From assembly GCA_958402495.1 (NCBI GenBank), contig CATXTS010000032.1, positions 1 to 16,798 of the forward strand: DNA of 16,798 nucleotides. Reading direction: 5' to 3'. Shown piece by piece: positions 8,243-15,754 of this stretch. Position numbers and translations under genes: made by a program. Numbering within the stretch: the stretch's first letter is position 1; each line of letters starts with the position of its first letter. Source of the stretch: an uncultured Clostridiaceae bacterium (GTDB lineage: Bacteria > Bacillota > Clostridia > TANB77 > CAG-508). The notes beneath the pieces are model-generated. The model was given only the letters and a program-made list of their open reading frames with translations. It was not told the DNA's origin and made no database searches.

Positions 8243-8846
8243 ATTCATAATCTTCTAATGTGGCATTTAGTTGTTCATCGCCGACCACATGAATTCCCTG
8301 TTTCAAACGTTCTACATCTGTTTCTGGCAAATAATTCATGACAATAGATGTTGTTTCTTTTAAAGTTTCATTTCCTTGCTCATCTAGATAATAAATGGCT
8401 ACATATCCATTATTTTCTCTTATCAAATAATGTTCATTACAAATTCCTTGTGCATCTTTATATAAAACTATTTCCGTATTTTCAAAAGAGCCTAAGTCCC
8501 AATCCTTATATCTCTTTATTACATCATCTCTTTGCTTATTTACCAAATCTTTAGGCACATCCACGGTTTGTGTTACCGTGTGATTGCAAGCATTATAATA
8601 TGTCTTAAAGATAATCACTGCATTAGGAGAAATCTTCTCTTCGCTAGCAGATGTTGTTACCAATTGTAAATTTTGACTTTCCTGGTTTGCTTGTATACGT
8701 TCTGCTTCCTCCTTTTGAGCTAACTGCTTTTCACTAGTCACCTGATACTTGGAGGTATTTTGATTGATAAGTAATTGCACTCCTATTGTGAATATAACCG
8801 CCAATAAAATGGTTATTACCAGTCCTATTCCAAACCACTTCTTCAT
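8241..8846 (-). CDS. BofC-like membrane-anchored protein
   Basis: A single-pass protein with a large outer part. It has an N-terminal helix (WFGIGLVITILLAVIFTIGV), a Gln/Glu-rich stalk (about 40-75) and a domain like the C-terminal domain of BofC. In that domain are KTYYNACNH, VPKDLVNKQRDDVIKRYKDW, ICNEHYLIRENNGYVAIYYLD and NYLPETDVERLKQGIHV. In Bacillus subtilis BofC is a forespore protein that restrains SpoIVB signalling to pro-sigma-K. Clostridial relatives like this one are of unproven function. Two starts exist, ATG 8855 and ATG 8846. AAAGGA is adjacent to the first but 8 bases from the second, so I choose 8846 (201 residues). A forespore-type promoter lies just upstream, supporting a sporulation role. 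Two cysteines in C-N-H and C-N-E-H contexts are notable. Confidence 0.75.
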   Translation of the reverse strand: MKKWFGIGLVITILLAVIFTIGVQLLINQNTSKYQVTSEKQLAQKEEAERIQANQESQNLQLVTTSASEEKISPNAVIIFKTYYNACNHTVTQTVDVPKDLVNKQRDDVIKRYKDWDLGSFENTEIVLYKDAQGICNEHYLIRENNGYVAIYYLDEQGNETLKETTSIVMNYLPETDVERLKQGIHVVGDEQLNATLEDYE

Positions 8847-8881
8847 ATACGTCATCCTTTCTTCTTTACGTTTCTTTCTAT

Positions 8882-8911
8882 TAGTATGGATGAAAAAAGT
8901 GATTTTTATAC
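8882..8911 (-). promoter_or_regulatory. Sigma-G (forespore)-type promoter of the BofC-like gene
   Basis: On the minus strand GTATA (8911-8907), exactly 18 bases, then CATACTA (8888-8882). This fits the Bacillus sigma-G consensus as I know it (GHATR-N18-CATWHTA) at every specified position. The start would fall near 8875, leaving a leader of roughly 30 bases before ATG 8846. bofC of B. subtilis is also transcribed in the forespore by sigma-G, so motif and gene identity agree. Confidence 0.65.
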
Positions 8912-8942
8912 CAGATTTATCCTATTTACTTGTACTTTAATT

Positions 8943-9545
8943 TTACCCTATCTTTATACCAGAAATTTTTATGATATTAAATGCATTATTATCATATTCC
9001 ATTTCTATAGTAGCAACATCTTCAATCTCAAAGATTTTTTCATTTCTTTTTAAAATGTTTTTATATACACTTCTAAAAACCCCTCCATGTGTAATAATTG
9101 CAACTTTATTATAGTTTTGCTTAATAATATAGTCAAAAGCTTTCTTAATTCTATTATCAAATTCTTCTACCTGTTCACCACCTTCAAAAGGTTTTCCTGC
9201 ATAATATCCAAAAGATTGATATTTTTCACTATTTAACAATAACGAAAATATATCTTTTGCTAGTTCTTTATTAACACCTGACATTACACCATATGTATTC
9301 ATTTCTCTTAAATCATTAACTATTTCTACCTCACATTCTATCTTATCCTTAAATATTTTTGCTACATTTTTTGCTCTTTTATATGGACTTGTATATATTT
9401 TTTCTATTCCTAAGCCTAATAATTGCTTTGCTTTATTATTAGCCGTTTCAATTCCTTGGTTTGTTAAATCAAAATCTGCACAACCTCCATAGCAATTTAA
9501 AATATCATCTTGTGATTCACAATGCCTAATCATAAATAATCTCAT
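8943..9545 (-). CDS. Histidine phosphatase family protein (phosphoglycerate-mutase-like fold)
   Basis: A 200-residue branch-1 histidine phosphatase. The catalytic set is present: Arg7-His8 in IRHCES (phospho-accepting His8; the usual RHG is RHC here), Arg57 in TSPYKRA, Glu81 in LREMN as likely general acid, and His153 in ITHGG. It is cytoplasmic, with no signal or membrane segment. The substrate is not predictable; phosphosugars, nucleotides or cobalamin-pathway phosphates are typical. The start ATG 9545 follows GAGGAG by 9 bases. It lies directly after the remnants of a second comEC end, so its original promoter may have been lost or replaced. No clear promoter is visible. Confidence 0.85.
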   Translation of the reverse strand: MRLFMIRHCESQDDILNCYGGCADFDLTNQGIETANNKAKQLLGLGIEKIYTSPYKRAKNVAKIFKDKIECEVEIVNDLREMNTYGVMSGVNKELAKDIFSLLLNSEKYQSFGYYAGKPFEGGEQVEEFDNRIKKAFDYIIKQNYNKVAIITHGGVFRSVYKNILKRNEKIFEIEDVATIEMEYDNNAFNIIKISGIKIG

Positions 9546-9574
9546 CTTTTACCGCTCCTCTCATTTTAATTTCT

Positions 9575-9616
9575 ATTTTATAACAAACTTCATCTATTTT
9601 GAAGCCCTTTTCCTTA
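9575..9616 (-). repeat. Repeat copy 1: antirepressor 3'-end remnant fused to comEC tail
   Basis: 42 bases identical except at one position (G at 9601) to 10844-10885. In the minus strand it encodes EKGFKIDEVCYKI, the same C-terminal peptide as the antirepressor remnant. Here it follows directly on the out-of-frame comEC tail (GEVTIKVNK). It is thus a leftover of a second antirepressor copy, not an independent gene. Confidence 0.8.
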
Positions 9617-10090
9617 TTAACTTTAATAGTTACTTCCCCACATAAATCTGTTCTATATATCTTGCAACCACATTATTTGTAGTCTTTCCAATACTCCTTG
9701 ATTAGGATATCCAAAAGTATTATTTTCTCCCACTCCTATTAATGCTATTCTAGGTTTTACAACATCTAAAAAGTTCTTGTGTTGACGAAGATTTTGAGCC
9801 ATGATGGGCTACTTTTAAAATTGTTGCATTTAATAGATTTAAATTGTTTTTATATTTTTCTGCTATTTCTTTAATATCCCTGTAAATAATATAGATGTCC
9901 TTTTCTATCTTTATCCTTTGGCCAGCTCCTACTATATGTACTTTCAGCTTCTTTTCTTTTGCTATTTCTTGAAATTTTTGATAATTCTCATAATTTTCAA
10001 ATGGTTTTCCTATGATGACCTTCTTAACCTTTAATGCCTCCATAATAAAGAACAAACCACCGACAATAATCTCATTCCCAATGACTTATC
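9616..10090 (-). pseudogene. Decayed second copy of the comEC 3' end (metallo-beta-lactamase-like domain)
   Basis: Parallel to comEC at about 11781-12370 and clearly homologous at DNA level. The main open piece (9750-10055) reads GKPFENYENYQKFQEIAK, then VHIVGAGQRIKIEKD, then LKVAHHGSKSSSTQE. Only the C-terminal quarter of ComEC is represented; the membrane part is absent. Lesions relative to comEC are a deletion of about 38 codons (the stretch after IEKD up to FTGD) and a 12-base deletion removing SILE. There is also an extra base after STQE that shifts to RCCKT-stop. A degraded region upstream of 10055 still resembles the HFDEDHC active-site segment. Substitutions such as KVKKVIIGKP against KVNHAIIGKQ show it is not a fresh copy of the resident gene. 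It is unlikely to be functional. Confidence 0.85.
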
Positions 10091-10161
10091 CCAAATGAAA
10101 TATAACATGTAATATATTTTTTTGAAATATATTATTTTTATTTGTCCATATAAATTTTCTT

Positions 10162-10788
10162 CTATATATCAATGTTATTTTCTATTAAAAGTTTTTTCAC
10201 ATCTTGAAAATCATTTGCATTCACTCTTCTTCCTTTTATTCCAATAGTATTTGCAACTTCTAACGTTTTATTAGTGTCATCATCATCAATTAATAAGCAT
10301 TCTTCTGAAATTAAAGAATATCTTTCCAAAAGTATTTCAAATATCTTTTGATTTGGCTTTTTTATTCCTTCATATGCAGATATAATGGTTCCATCTGCTA
10401 TATGAAAAAAATCATATTTACTTGAAAAATATTCATATGTTCTTTTTGCCATATTGGATAATATATAAATTTGATATCCATTTTGTTTTAGTAATTTTCC
10501 AATTTTCATTGTTTCTATATTTACATTACATTTACTAAACCAATTAAGCATAAAATTTGTAACTTCATCAAAATTTTTTACATTTACTAATTTTTGTTCT
10601 CTTATTATATTTGCAACTTCTATATTATCCATTTTACCTAAATCTAACATTTTCCAAAAGTCAGATTTAAATATATATTCATTAAAAGTTATTGCATCTT
10701 TTTCTTCTATAAAAAATTCCTTTACTAAATTTATTGAAGGATTCTGTACTATTACATTACCTAAATCAAAAATAATATTTTTTATCAT
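10162..10788 (-). CDS. HAD-superfamily hydrolase, FDLGNV (YihX-like) clade
   Basis: A 208-residue subclass-IA haloacid-dehalogenase-type phosphatase. Motif I is IIFDLGNVIV (nucleophile Asp8; Gly replaces the usual second Asp, as in the YihX-like clade). The helical cap is at about 18-90. Motif II is YILSN (Ser111), motif III GIKKPNQKIF (Lys143/144) and motif IV LLIDDDDTN (Asp168/169). Sugar-phosphate or nucleotide phosphatase activity is typical of relatives; the substrate here is unknown. The start ATG 10788 is preceded by AAAGGATTAGATAGGAT. It sits between the antirepressor remnant and the duplicated comEC fragment, so it may have arrived with that segment. Its AT content is high, with many Asn, Ile and Lys residues, like the neighbouring histidine phosphatase. 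Confidence 0.85.
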   Translation of the reverse strand: MIKNIIFDLGNVIVQNPSINLVKEFFIEEKDAITFNEYIFKSDFWKMLDLGKMDNIEVANIIREQKLVNVKNFDEVTNFMLNWFSKCNVNIETMKIGKLLKQNGYQIYILSNMAKRTYEYFSSKYDFFHIADGTIISAYEGIKKPNQKIFEILLERYSLISEECLLIDDDDTNKTLEVANTIGIKGRRVNANDFQDVKKLLIENNIDI

Positions 10789-10843
10789 ATCCTATCTAAT
10801 CCTTTCTTATCATTTAAGTCATTCTTCTTTTATTTATTAATTT

Positions 10844-10885
10844 ATTTTATAACAAACTTCATCTATTTTAAAGCCCTTTTCCTTA
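10844..10885 (-). repeat. Repeat copy 2: 3' end of the antirepressor gene
   Basis: 42 bases matching 9575-9616 with one mismatch (A at 10870). Here it is in its parental setting, encoding the last residues (EKGFKIDEVCYKIN) of the third antirepressor frame. Confidence 0.85.
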
Positions 10886-11472
10886 ATTTCTCCCTTTACT
10901 CCATTTTTCGTATTCTTTTGATAAACAACTGTATATTCTATTTCTTGCTTATTCTCTTGAAACCATTTAATTATTTCTTTTACTGCTAGGGATTTATAGT
11001 ATACTTGCCAAAATCATTGCCTTTACTTATATCTGGTACGATTGCTATGTATTCATCTTCATAATAATGCTTATAAGATGTTTTATATCCTATCTGTCTT
11101 GCTATCGCTCCTATTAAATTGGAATGTGGTAAGCCACTTTCTGAATACAATTGTAACTGCTCAGCTATATCTGATGCTAAGCAATATTCTTTTTTTATTC
11201 GTACGTCTATTTTAGCTTGTATCTGCTCAATTTGTTTAGCATTATTTTCTGATAATAATTTTACATTTCTAATTTCTTTCTCATTAGCTTCTATTTGGTC
11301 AATTGCTAATCTCATAAAATCAAATATGTTTTGAGGTGTTTCTACAATTGTTCTATATCTTTTTTCAACTTCTATAAAATATCTTCTTATTTTTCTTCCT
11401 ATTTCATTGTTTTCTACCATTGCTATTTCTTTTGCCATATCTATTGTTAAATAATATTCATGTTTTAGTACA

Positions 11473-11509
11473 TTTTGACGTTCGCCAATTTTGACGTTCG
11501 CCAATTTTG
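11473..11509. repeat. Perfect 16-bp tandem duplication inside the antirepressor gene
   Basis: TTTTGACGTTCGCCAA occurs at 11473-11488 and again at 11489-11504, followed by a partial third TTTTG. Sixteen is not a multiple of three, so the second unit shifts the frame (IGERQN repeated as IGERQNWRTS-stop). Next to it TCGCCAA and TTGGCGA form an inverted repeat that could promote slippage. Confidence 0.95.
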
Positions 11510-11741
11510 GCGAGCGTTAAAATGTAATTCTCATTCTCAATAAAGTAATATTTTTTTATTCTATCTTTTATCCAATTTGTAAAATCTCTTCCTATTTTCG
11601 TAATACTATGTAACTCTCTTGCATTTACTAGTTTTTCTTTATTTTTATTTTCATAAATAGGTATTAATTCATTTTCTATTATTTTATAATCCATATCTTC
11701 TCCTTTTCTATGTATCATCATATACCTCCCATAAATTTCTA

Positions 11742-11837
11742 TTATTGAATTATTTTATTTGTCTTAATTCCCCCTTTCCCATTAACTTTAATCGTTACTT
11801 CTCCACATAAATCTGTTCTATATATCCTGCAACCGTA
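11742..11837 (-). other. comEC: Out-of-frame ComEC C-terminal tail
   Basis: After the comEC stop at 11818, the +1 frame encodes 31 residues starting YGCRIYRTDLCGEVTIKVN, which looks like the normal end of ComEC proteins (an RTD-x-x-G-E ending). It begins at 11837 and stops at 11742. Restoring it needs a one-base shift between about 11838 and 11850. The duplicated copy near 9616-9680 has the same break and encodes CGCKIYRTDLCGEVTIKVN. Confidence 0.75.
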
Positions 11838-14226
11838 TTGTTTGTAGTCTTTCCAATACGCCTTGATTAGGATGTCCAAAAGTATTATTTTCTCCCACCC
11901 CTATTAATGCTATTCTAGGTTTTACAGCATCTAAAAATTCTTGTGTTGACGAAGATTTTGAGCCATGATGGGCTACTTTTAAAATTGTTGTATTTAATAA
12001 ATTTAAATTGTTTTTATATTTTTCTAAAATAGATTTTTCTGCTATTTCTTCAATATCTCCTGTAAATAATATAGAAAAATCCTTGTATACGAATTTACAC
12101 ACTAAAGAATTATTATTGATACTATTTTCATTAATCACATTTTCTGAACTTGGCCATAAGACATCAAAATACAAATCTTTTTCTATCTTTATCCTTTGGC
12201 CAGCTTCTACTATATGTACTTTTATCTTCTTTTTTTTTGCTATTTCTTGAAATTTTTGATAATTCTCATAATTTTCAAATTGCTTCCCTATGATAGCATG
12301 GTTTACTTTTAATTGTTCCATAATTGTAAACAGTCCTTGGCAGTGATCTTCGTCAAAATGAGAAAACAGCATATAATCCATATGTGTAACACCACGATTT
12401 AATAAATATGGTAATAAAACTTGTTTTCCTACATCAAAACTGTTTGTATCTTTGCTTCCACCACCATCTATTAATAATCTCTTTCCTGTAGGAGTTACCA
12501 TTAAGCAACTATCCCCTTGTCCCACATCTATAAAATATATCCTTAAATCAGATGACCATCTTGGTACTAAAATGGAAAATAAGAAGACAACTATTATAAG
12601 TACCACGCATGACTTCCATCGATATCTTTTAAATTTACTTACCTTTTTTAAAAAATAGTTTTCTATTCTTCTTGTCCTTTTCTTCCTTTCTAGATAATAA
12701 AAATAGGATAGACAAAATAAACCTATAAAATATAAAAATAACAACCATAAAGGTGGTGGTATAACATAACATTTTGAAAATGGTAATTTAGAAGTAATAG
12801 AAGCAATTTTCATAAGTATTTGTAGAAAAAAATGTAATGGATAAGCCAACAGTTTAGCTATTGGAAAACAAATAAAGGAAAGTAACATAGTCCCTAAACC
12901 TAACAAAATGGTAATGCCTAATATCGGACTTGCTAATAAATTAGAAATCAAAAAAGTAGCTGAAATGGTTTGAAAAGTTTCAGCCATAATCGGCAAAACC
13001 ACTAAATTAGCAGATAATGTAACCCCCATCATATCTAATAATTTTTCTAACACTTGATGTCTTTTTTGTTTCCAAAAGCTAGCTTTTATGACCTCTTCCT
13101 TAGATAGTTTTTGTTTCCTTTTACACCATTGTTTGAATATAGGAAAAAATACTAAAATACCAATGGTTCCTCCATAGGATAATTGTAAACTTGTCGAAAA
13201 AATAGTATATGGATTACTTAAAAGAAGTATGCATAAAGGAAAAGCCAAGCTAACTAGTATATTGGGTTTTTGAAACCACAACTTTGCCATCATTATATAC
13301 ATAGCCATTAGACAAGCTCTTACTACAGAAGGTGTAGCACCGGTTAATATTATAAATAATCCTAAGATTGTAATGCTGATACTGTTAATCAGCACTTTTC
13401 TACAACGTAGTTTTTGTAAGAAAAATGTAATTCCTAAAATTAAATAAGATACATGTGCACCTGATACGGCTAACATATGAGATAAACTACTCTCTCTAAA
13501 ATGCTCTTGTACGACATCACTAATTTGTGCTTTATCCCCTATTAATAGACCTATCACCATGCCAGCGCTTTCTTCTGGTAACAACTCTGTTGCTTTCTTC
13601 TTCATGCTTTTAGCTAGCCATCCCATGCTTTGCTCTAATAGATGACAACTAGTATGCTTTATAAACTCTACCTTACTTGCGGTTATAGTTCCATATAGTT
13701 GTTTCGTTTTTAAATAAAAACCATAATCAAACCCCTGATAATTTCTTTGCTGACTTGGTAAACTATATGTCCCTACCACATGAATTTTATCACCATCTAG
13801 AAAGGACCTTTCCTTATTCTTTCCTTTTTTTATTTCTAAAAGCATCTCTTTTCCATTTGCTACATTGGTTTGTTCTATTTTATCTATACGAATACGGTAT
13901 ACCTGTTTGTAAGGCTTATCCTGCTTTTCACCTACAACTGTTGCCACTATACTGACTTCCTGTGGCATCTTATTATACACTTGTGTATAGTTTCCCTCTA
14001 TATAGAATACATAGAAATAACCAAATAGAAAAAATATAAAAGCACAAATAAGTTTTCCTCTTGAACAAAAAAGATGGATATATTGGGCATATTTCTTCTT
14101 TTTCGTTCCTCTTTTTATACAACCTATCCACAAAAAGATAAACAAAAAAAGGACTATACTAATACGAAAGTATAGCCCCCCAATCATTCCTAATAGCATA
14201 CTTATAGTTGCTATGATTATATACAT
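11818..14226 (-). CDS. comEC: ComEC/Rec2 DNA-uptake channel protein
   Basis: A polytopic membrane protein that carries single-stranded DNA across the membrane during transformation. It has N-terminal helices (about 1-35 and 58-76), an OB-like outer domain (about 88-185), and the ComEC_N channel with LSHMLAVSGAHVSYLI at 249-264 and multiple helices to about 510. The C-terminal metallo-beta-lactamase-like domain (about 561-802) has FIDVGQGDS, HFDEDH at 623-628, FTGD at 721-724 and AHHGS at 752-756. The metal-site residues look intact, so the nuclease domain may be active. AAAGGGGTCATAAT places a ribosome binding site 7 bases before ATG 14226. The frame ends early at LERLQTIRLQDI; about 31 expected residues lie in another frame. 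It is 48 bases after the NlpC/P60 gene, probably read from that promoter. Confidence 0.92.
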   Translation of the reverse strand: MYIIIATISMLLGMIGGLYFRISIVLFLFIFLWIGCIKRGTKKKKYAQYIHLFCSRGKLICAFIFFLFGYFYVFYIEGNYTQVYNKMPQEVSIVATVVGEKQDKPYKQVYRIRIDKIEQTNVANGKEMLLEIKKGKNKERSFLDGDKIHVVGTYSLPSQQRNYQGFDYGFYLKTKQLYGTITASKVEFIKHTSCHLLEQSMGWLAKSMKKKATELLPEESAGMVIGLLIGDKAQISDVVQEHFRESSLSHMLAVSGAHVSYLILGITFFLQKLRCRKVLINSISITILGLFIILTGATPSVVRACLMAMYIMMAKLWFQKPNILVSLAFPLCILLLSNPYTIFSTSLQLSYGGTIGILVFFPIFKQWCKRKQKLSKEEVIKASFWKQKRHQVLEKLLDMMGVTLSANLVVLPIMAETFQTISATFLISNLLASPILGITILLGLGTMLLSFICFPIAKLLAYPLHFFLQILMKIASITSKLPFSKCYVIPPPLWLLFLYFIGLFCLSYFYYLERKKRTRRIENYFLKKVSKFKRYRWKSCVVLIIVVFLFSILVPRWSSDLRIYFIDVGQGDSCLMVTPTGKRLLIDGGGSKDTNSFDVGKQVLLPYLLNRGVTHMDYMLFSHFDEDHCQGLFTIMEQLKVNHAIIGKQFENYENYQKFQEIAKKKKIKVHIVEAGQRIKIEKDLYFDVLWPSSENVINENSINNNSLVCKFVYKDFSILFTGDIEEIAEKSILEKYKNNLNLLNTTILKVAHHGSKSSSTQEFLDAVKPRIALIGVGENNTFGHPNQGVLERLQTIRLQDI

Positions 14227-14274
14227 ATTATGACCCCTTTACATGGCCCCTATTTTACATTAATCCTCACTTTT

Positions 14275-15582
14275 TTATAAAACGCTTCTTGCTGTCTCAT
14301 ATCGTTTTTGATAGCTACCGGATAACAAAGTAGAAATTTTTACACAATAACCTGTTCCTGAAGAAGCATGAATAAAGTCTCCATTACCAATATAAATACC
14401 GCAATGTCCTATTCCATCCATTGTCTCGTAATCTTTAAAGAATACTAAATCTCCTGGTTGTAAATTTTCTTTTGCCACTGGTACTCCTTTTTTAGACTGT
14501 GCCGTAGCCGAGTGACTAAGCGTAATTCCAAACTTTTGATATACATACATAGTAAATCCAGAACAATCAAATGTCCTTGGTCCAGATGCCCCATAAACAT
14601 ATTTACAGCCTAAATATTGTTTAGCAAAGTTAACGACTTCTTGTCTTTGATTAATATTCGTTGTGGTTGTATTCGAAATCATAGTTTGTTCTTCTACAGT
14701 TGTTTCCCCTTCATTTCTATCTACATTTCCTCTATTGGTCGTTTCTTGCTTTTTATCGGATAGTAATCTCTTAGCAATATAACCTGTATCCCCATTTACC
14801 TTTACTTTATACCAATCTTCTACTTCTGCAATTACAGTTACTTCTGCATTGCGGATAAGAGAAGTTAAAATATCATGACTAGTACTTGGTCCTTTTCTTA
14901 CATAAATGGATGATTCATTCACATACATTGTTTTTACGGTAATTGGTGTTTCTTTTGGTTCACTGCTATTGGGTGTAGTCGTATTAGGTTTTGTATTTCC
15001 TTCTTCCTTATTTCCTACAGTATCTTTCCTAACCCAACCATAATTCTCACTCGTTGCTACATAGTACCAATTGCCTGCACGACTAATAATGGTAACATTT
15101 GTATTTTTCTTGGAATTTTCTAATACTTCTGCTTGAATTAGTGGTAATATCCTTACCTGTGTATCTTTCACAAATTGTTTTTCTGTATCTTGTTTGTCCT
15201 CACCTGGTGTTTCCTCTTTTGAATTGGTTTGCTGCACTGTTGGTTCTACCACTGTATTACTTGCTGGTGCTTGTGTAGAATTATCCACTGTATTTTCTAT
15301 CTTTGACACATCTTCTTTTACTTTTACATAATCTTTATGCACATAGCCAGTGATACCTTTATAGGTCACTTGATACCAGTCTCCTTCTTGTTTTAATACT
15401 TCTATTTCTTGGTTTAAATTTAGAAGTTCTAAAACTGCAGAATCAGTAGAAGCCTCTTTTCTTAGTTTCAATGTATCCGTATTTACAATTCCTGTCGTAG
15501 TTGCATAACTAGGAAATGTCATAATCATTCCACATAAACAAGCTCCTATTATTAGCCCTGCCACTTTCTTATAGCATTTCAT
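14275..15582 (-). CDS. Secreted SH3-domain NlpC/P60 peptidoglycan endopeptidase
   Basis: An exported cell-wall hydrolase that probably cuts stem peptides. Numbered from the upstream GTG at 15594 (439 residues): signal peptide to about 31 (VAGLIIGACLCGMIMTFPSYA), SH3 domain 1 at about 34-92 (LKLRKEAST to GYVHKDYVKV), a divergent SH3 domain 2 at about 140-194 (GNWYYVATSENYGWVRKD) and SH3 domain 3 at about 220-279 (IYVRKGPST to GYIAKRLLS). Ser/Thr/Asn/Glu-rich linkers separate them. NlpC/P60 spans about 316-436 with Cys344 in TFDCSGF, His397 in GHCGIYIG and His409 in FIHAS, a complete triad. GTG 15594 abuts the AAAGGG, so ATG 15582 (435 residues, 11 bases from it) is the better start. It is driven by a strong sigma-A promoter. 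Confidence 0.92.
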   Translation of the reverse strand: MKCYKKVAGLIIGACLCGMIMTFPSYATTTGIVNTDTLKLRKEASTDSAVLELLNLNQEIEVLKQEGDWYQVTYKGITGYVHKDYVKVKEDVSKIENTVDNSTQAPASNTVVEPTVQQTNSKEETPGEDKQDTEKQFVKDTQVRILPLIQAEVLENSKKNTNVTIISRAGNWYYVATSENYGWVRKDTVGNKEEGNTKPNTTTPNSSEPKETPITVKTMYVNESSIYVRKGPSTSHDILTSLIRNAEVTVIAEVEDWYKVKVNGDTGYIAKRLLSDKKQETTNRGNVDRNEGETTVEEQTMISNTTTTNINQRQEVVNFAKQYLGCKYVYGASGPRTFDCSGFTMYVYQKFGITLSHSATAQSKKGVPVAKENLQPGDLVFFKDYETMDGIGHCGIYIGNGDFIHASSGTGYCVKISTLLSGSYQKRYETARSVL

Positions 15583-15658
15583 AAAAGTGTTCACCCTTTC
15601 TTTTGGTATGTCTGATTGTTACTTTTGTTTCTATTCTTTTAGGAAATTTACTTTTCTA

Positions 15659-15687
15659 AGTATATACTGAAAAAATAGAAAAGTCAA
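15659..15687 (-). promoter_or_regulatory. Sigma-A promoter of the NlpC/P60-comEC unit
   Basis: On the minus strand TTGACT (15687-15682), 17 bases, TATACT (15664-15659). Near-consensus, about 77 bases ahead of ATG 15582. Confidence 0.88.
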
Positions 15688-15690
15688 TTC

Positions 15691-15748
15691 TAAAAAAAGA
15701 ATTAGGATGAAATAATCCAATGTATAGCCCATTAAATTATTTCATCCC
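15691..15748 (-). terminator. Intrinsic terminator of the XRE regulator gene
   Basis: GGATGAAATAAT (minus strand 15747-15736) pairs perfectly with ATTATTTCATCC (15716-15705) around a 19-base loop. A T-run (TCTTTTTTTA, 15700-15691) follows shortly after. It begins just after the stop at 15755 and isolates the regulator from the NlpC/P60 promoter. Confidence 0.85.
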
Positions 15749-15754
15749 AACTAC

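Larger units (their letters stand above)
10837..11694 (-). pseudogene. Phage-type AntA/AntB antirepressor gene broken by two frameshifts
   Basis: The N-terminal part (frame open to 11458) has the AntA domain (KLVNARELHSITKIGRDFTNWIKDRI). The second open part (10986-11504) continues with HEYYLTIDMAKEIAMVEN, RKIRRYFIEVEKRY, a coiled coil (about 300 bases in) and a C-terminal domain (DIAEQLQLYSESGLPHSN to DEYIAIVPDISKGND). A third frame carries FWQVYYKSLAVKEIIKWF to the stop at 10837. One 16-bp tandem duplication (11473-11504) causes the first frameshift. Loss of one base in an A-run at 11010-11013 causes the second. Removing one 16-bp unit and adding one A would give a single protein of about 280 residues. 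Such proteins relieve prophage repressors. ATG 11694 follows AAAGGAG by 5 bases; an upstream ATG at 11721 follows GGGAGG. Either start is possible. Confidence 0.85.

Noticed and set aside
8562..8580. CACGGT/ACCGTG hairpin inside the BofC-like gene
   Set aside because: It lies within coding sequence for a conserved part of the protein, with no T-run and no regulatory context.
10110..10134. 10-bp A/T-only hairpin (TAATATATTT and AAATATATTA) as a terminator for the HAD gene
   Set aside because: The stem has no G-C pairs and on the minus strand there is no following T-run. Such palindromes are expected by chance in this base composition.
9616..12370. Could the two comEC-end copies be a DGR template/variable repeat pair?
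   Set aside because: The differences include deletions, insertions and changes at all base types, not substitutions limited to template adenines. The repeated region is the core of a nuclease-like domain, and the two copies are simple decayed homologues.
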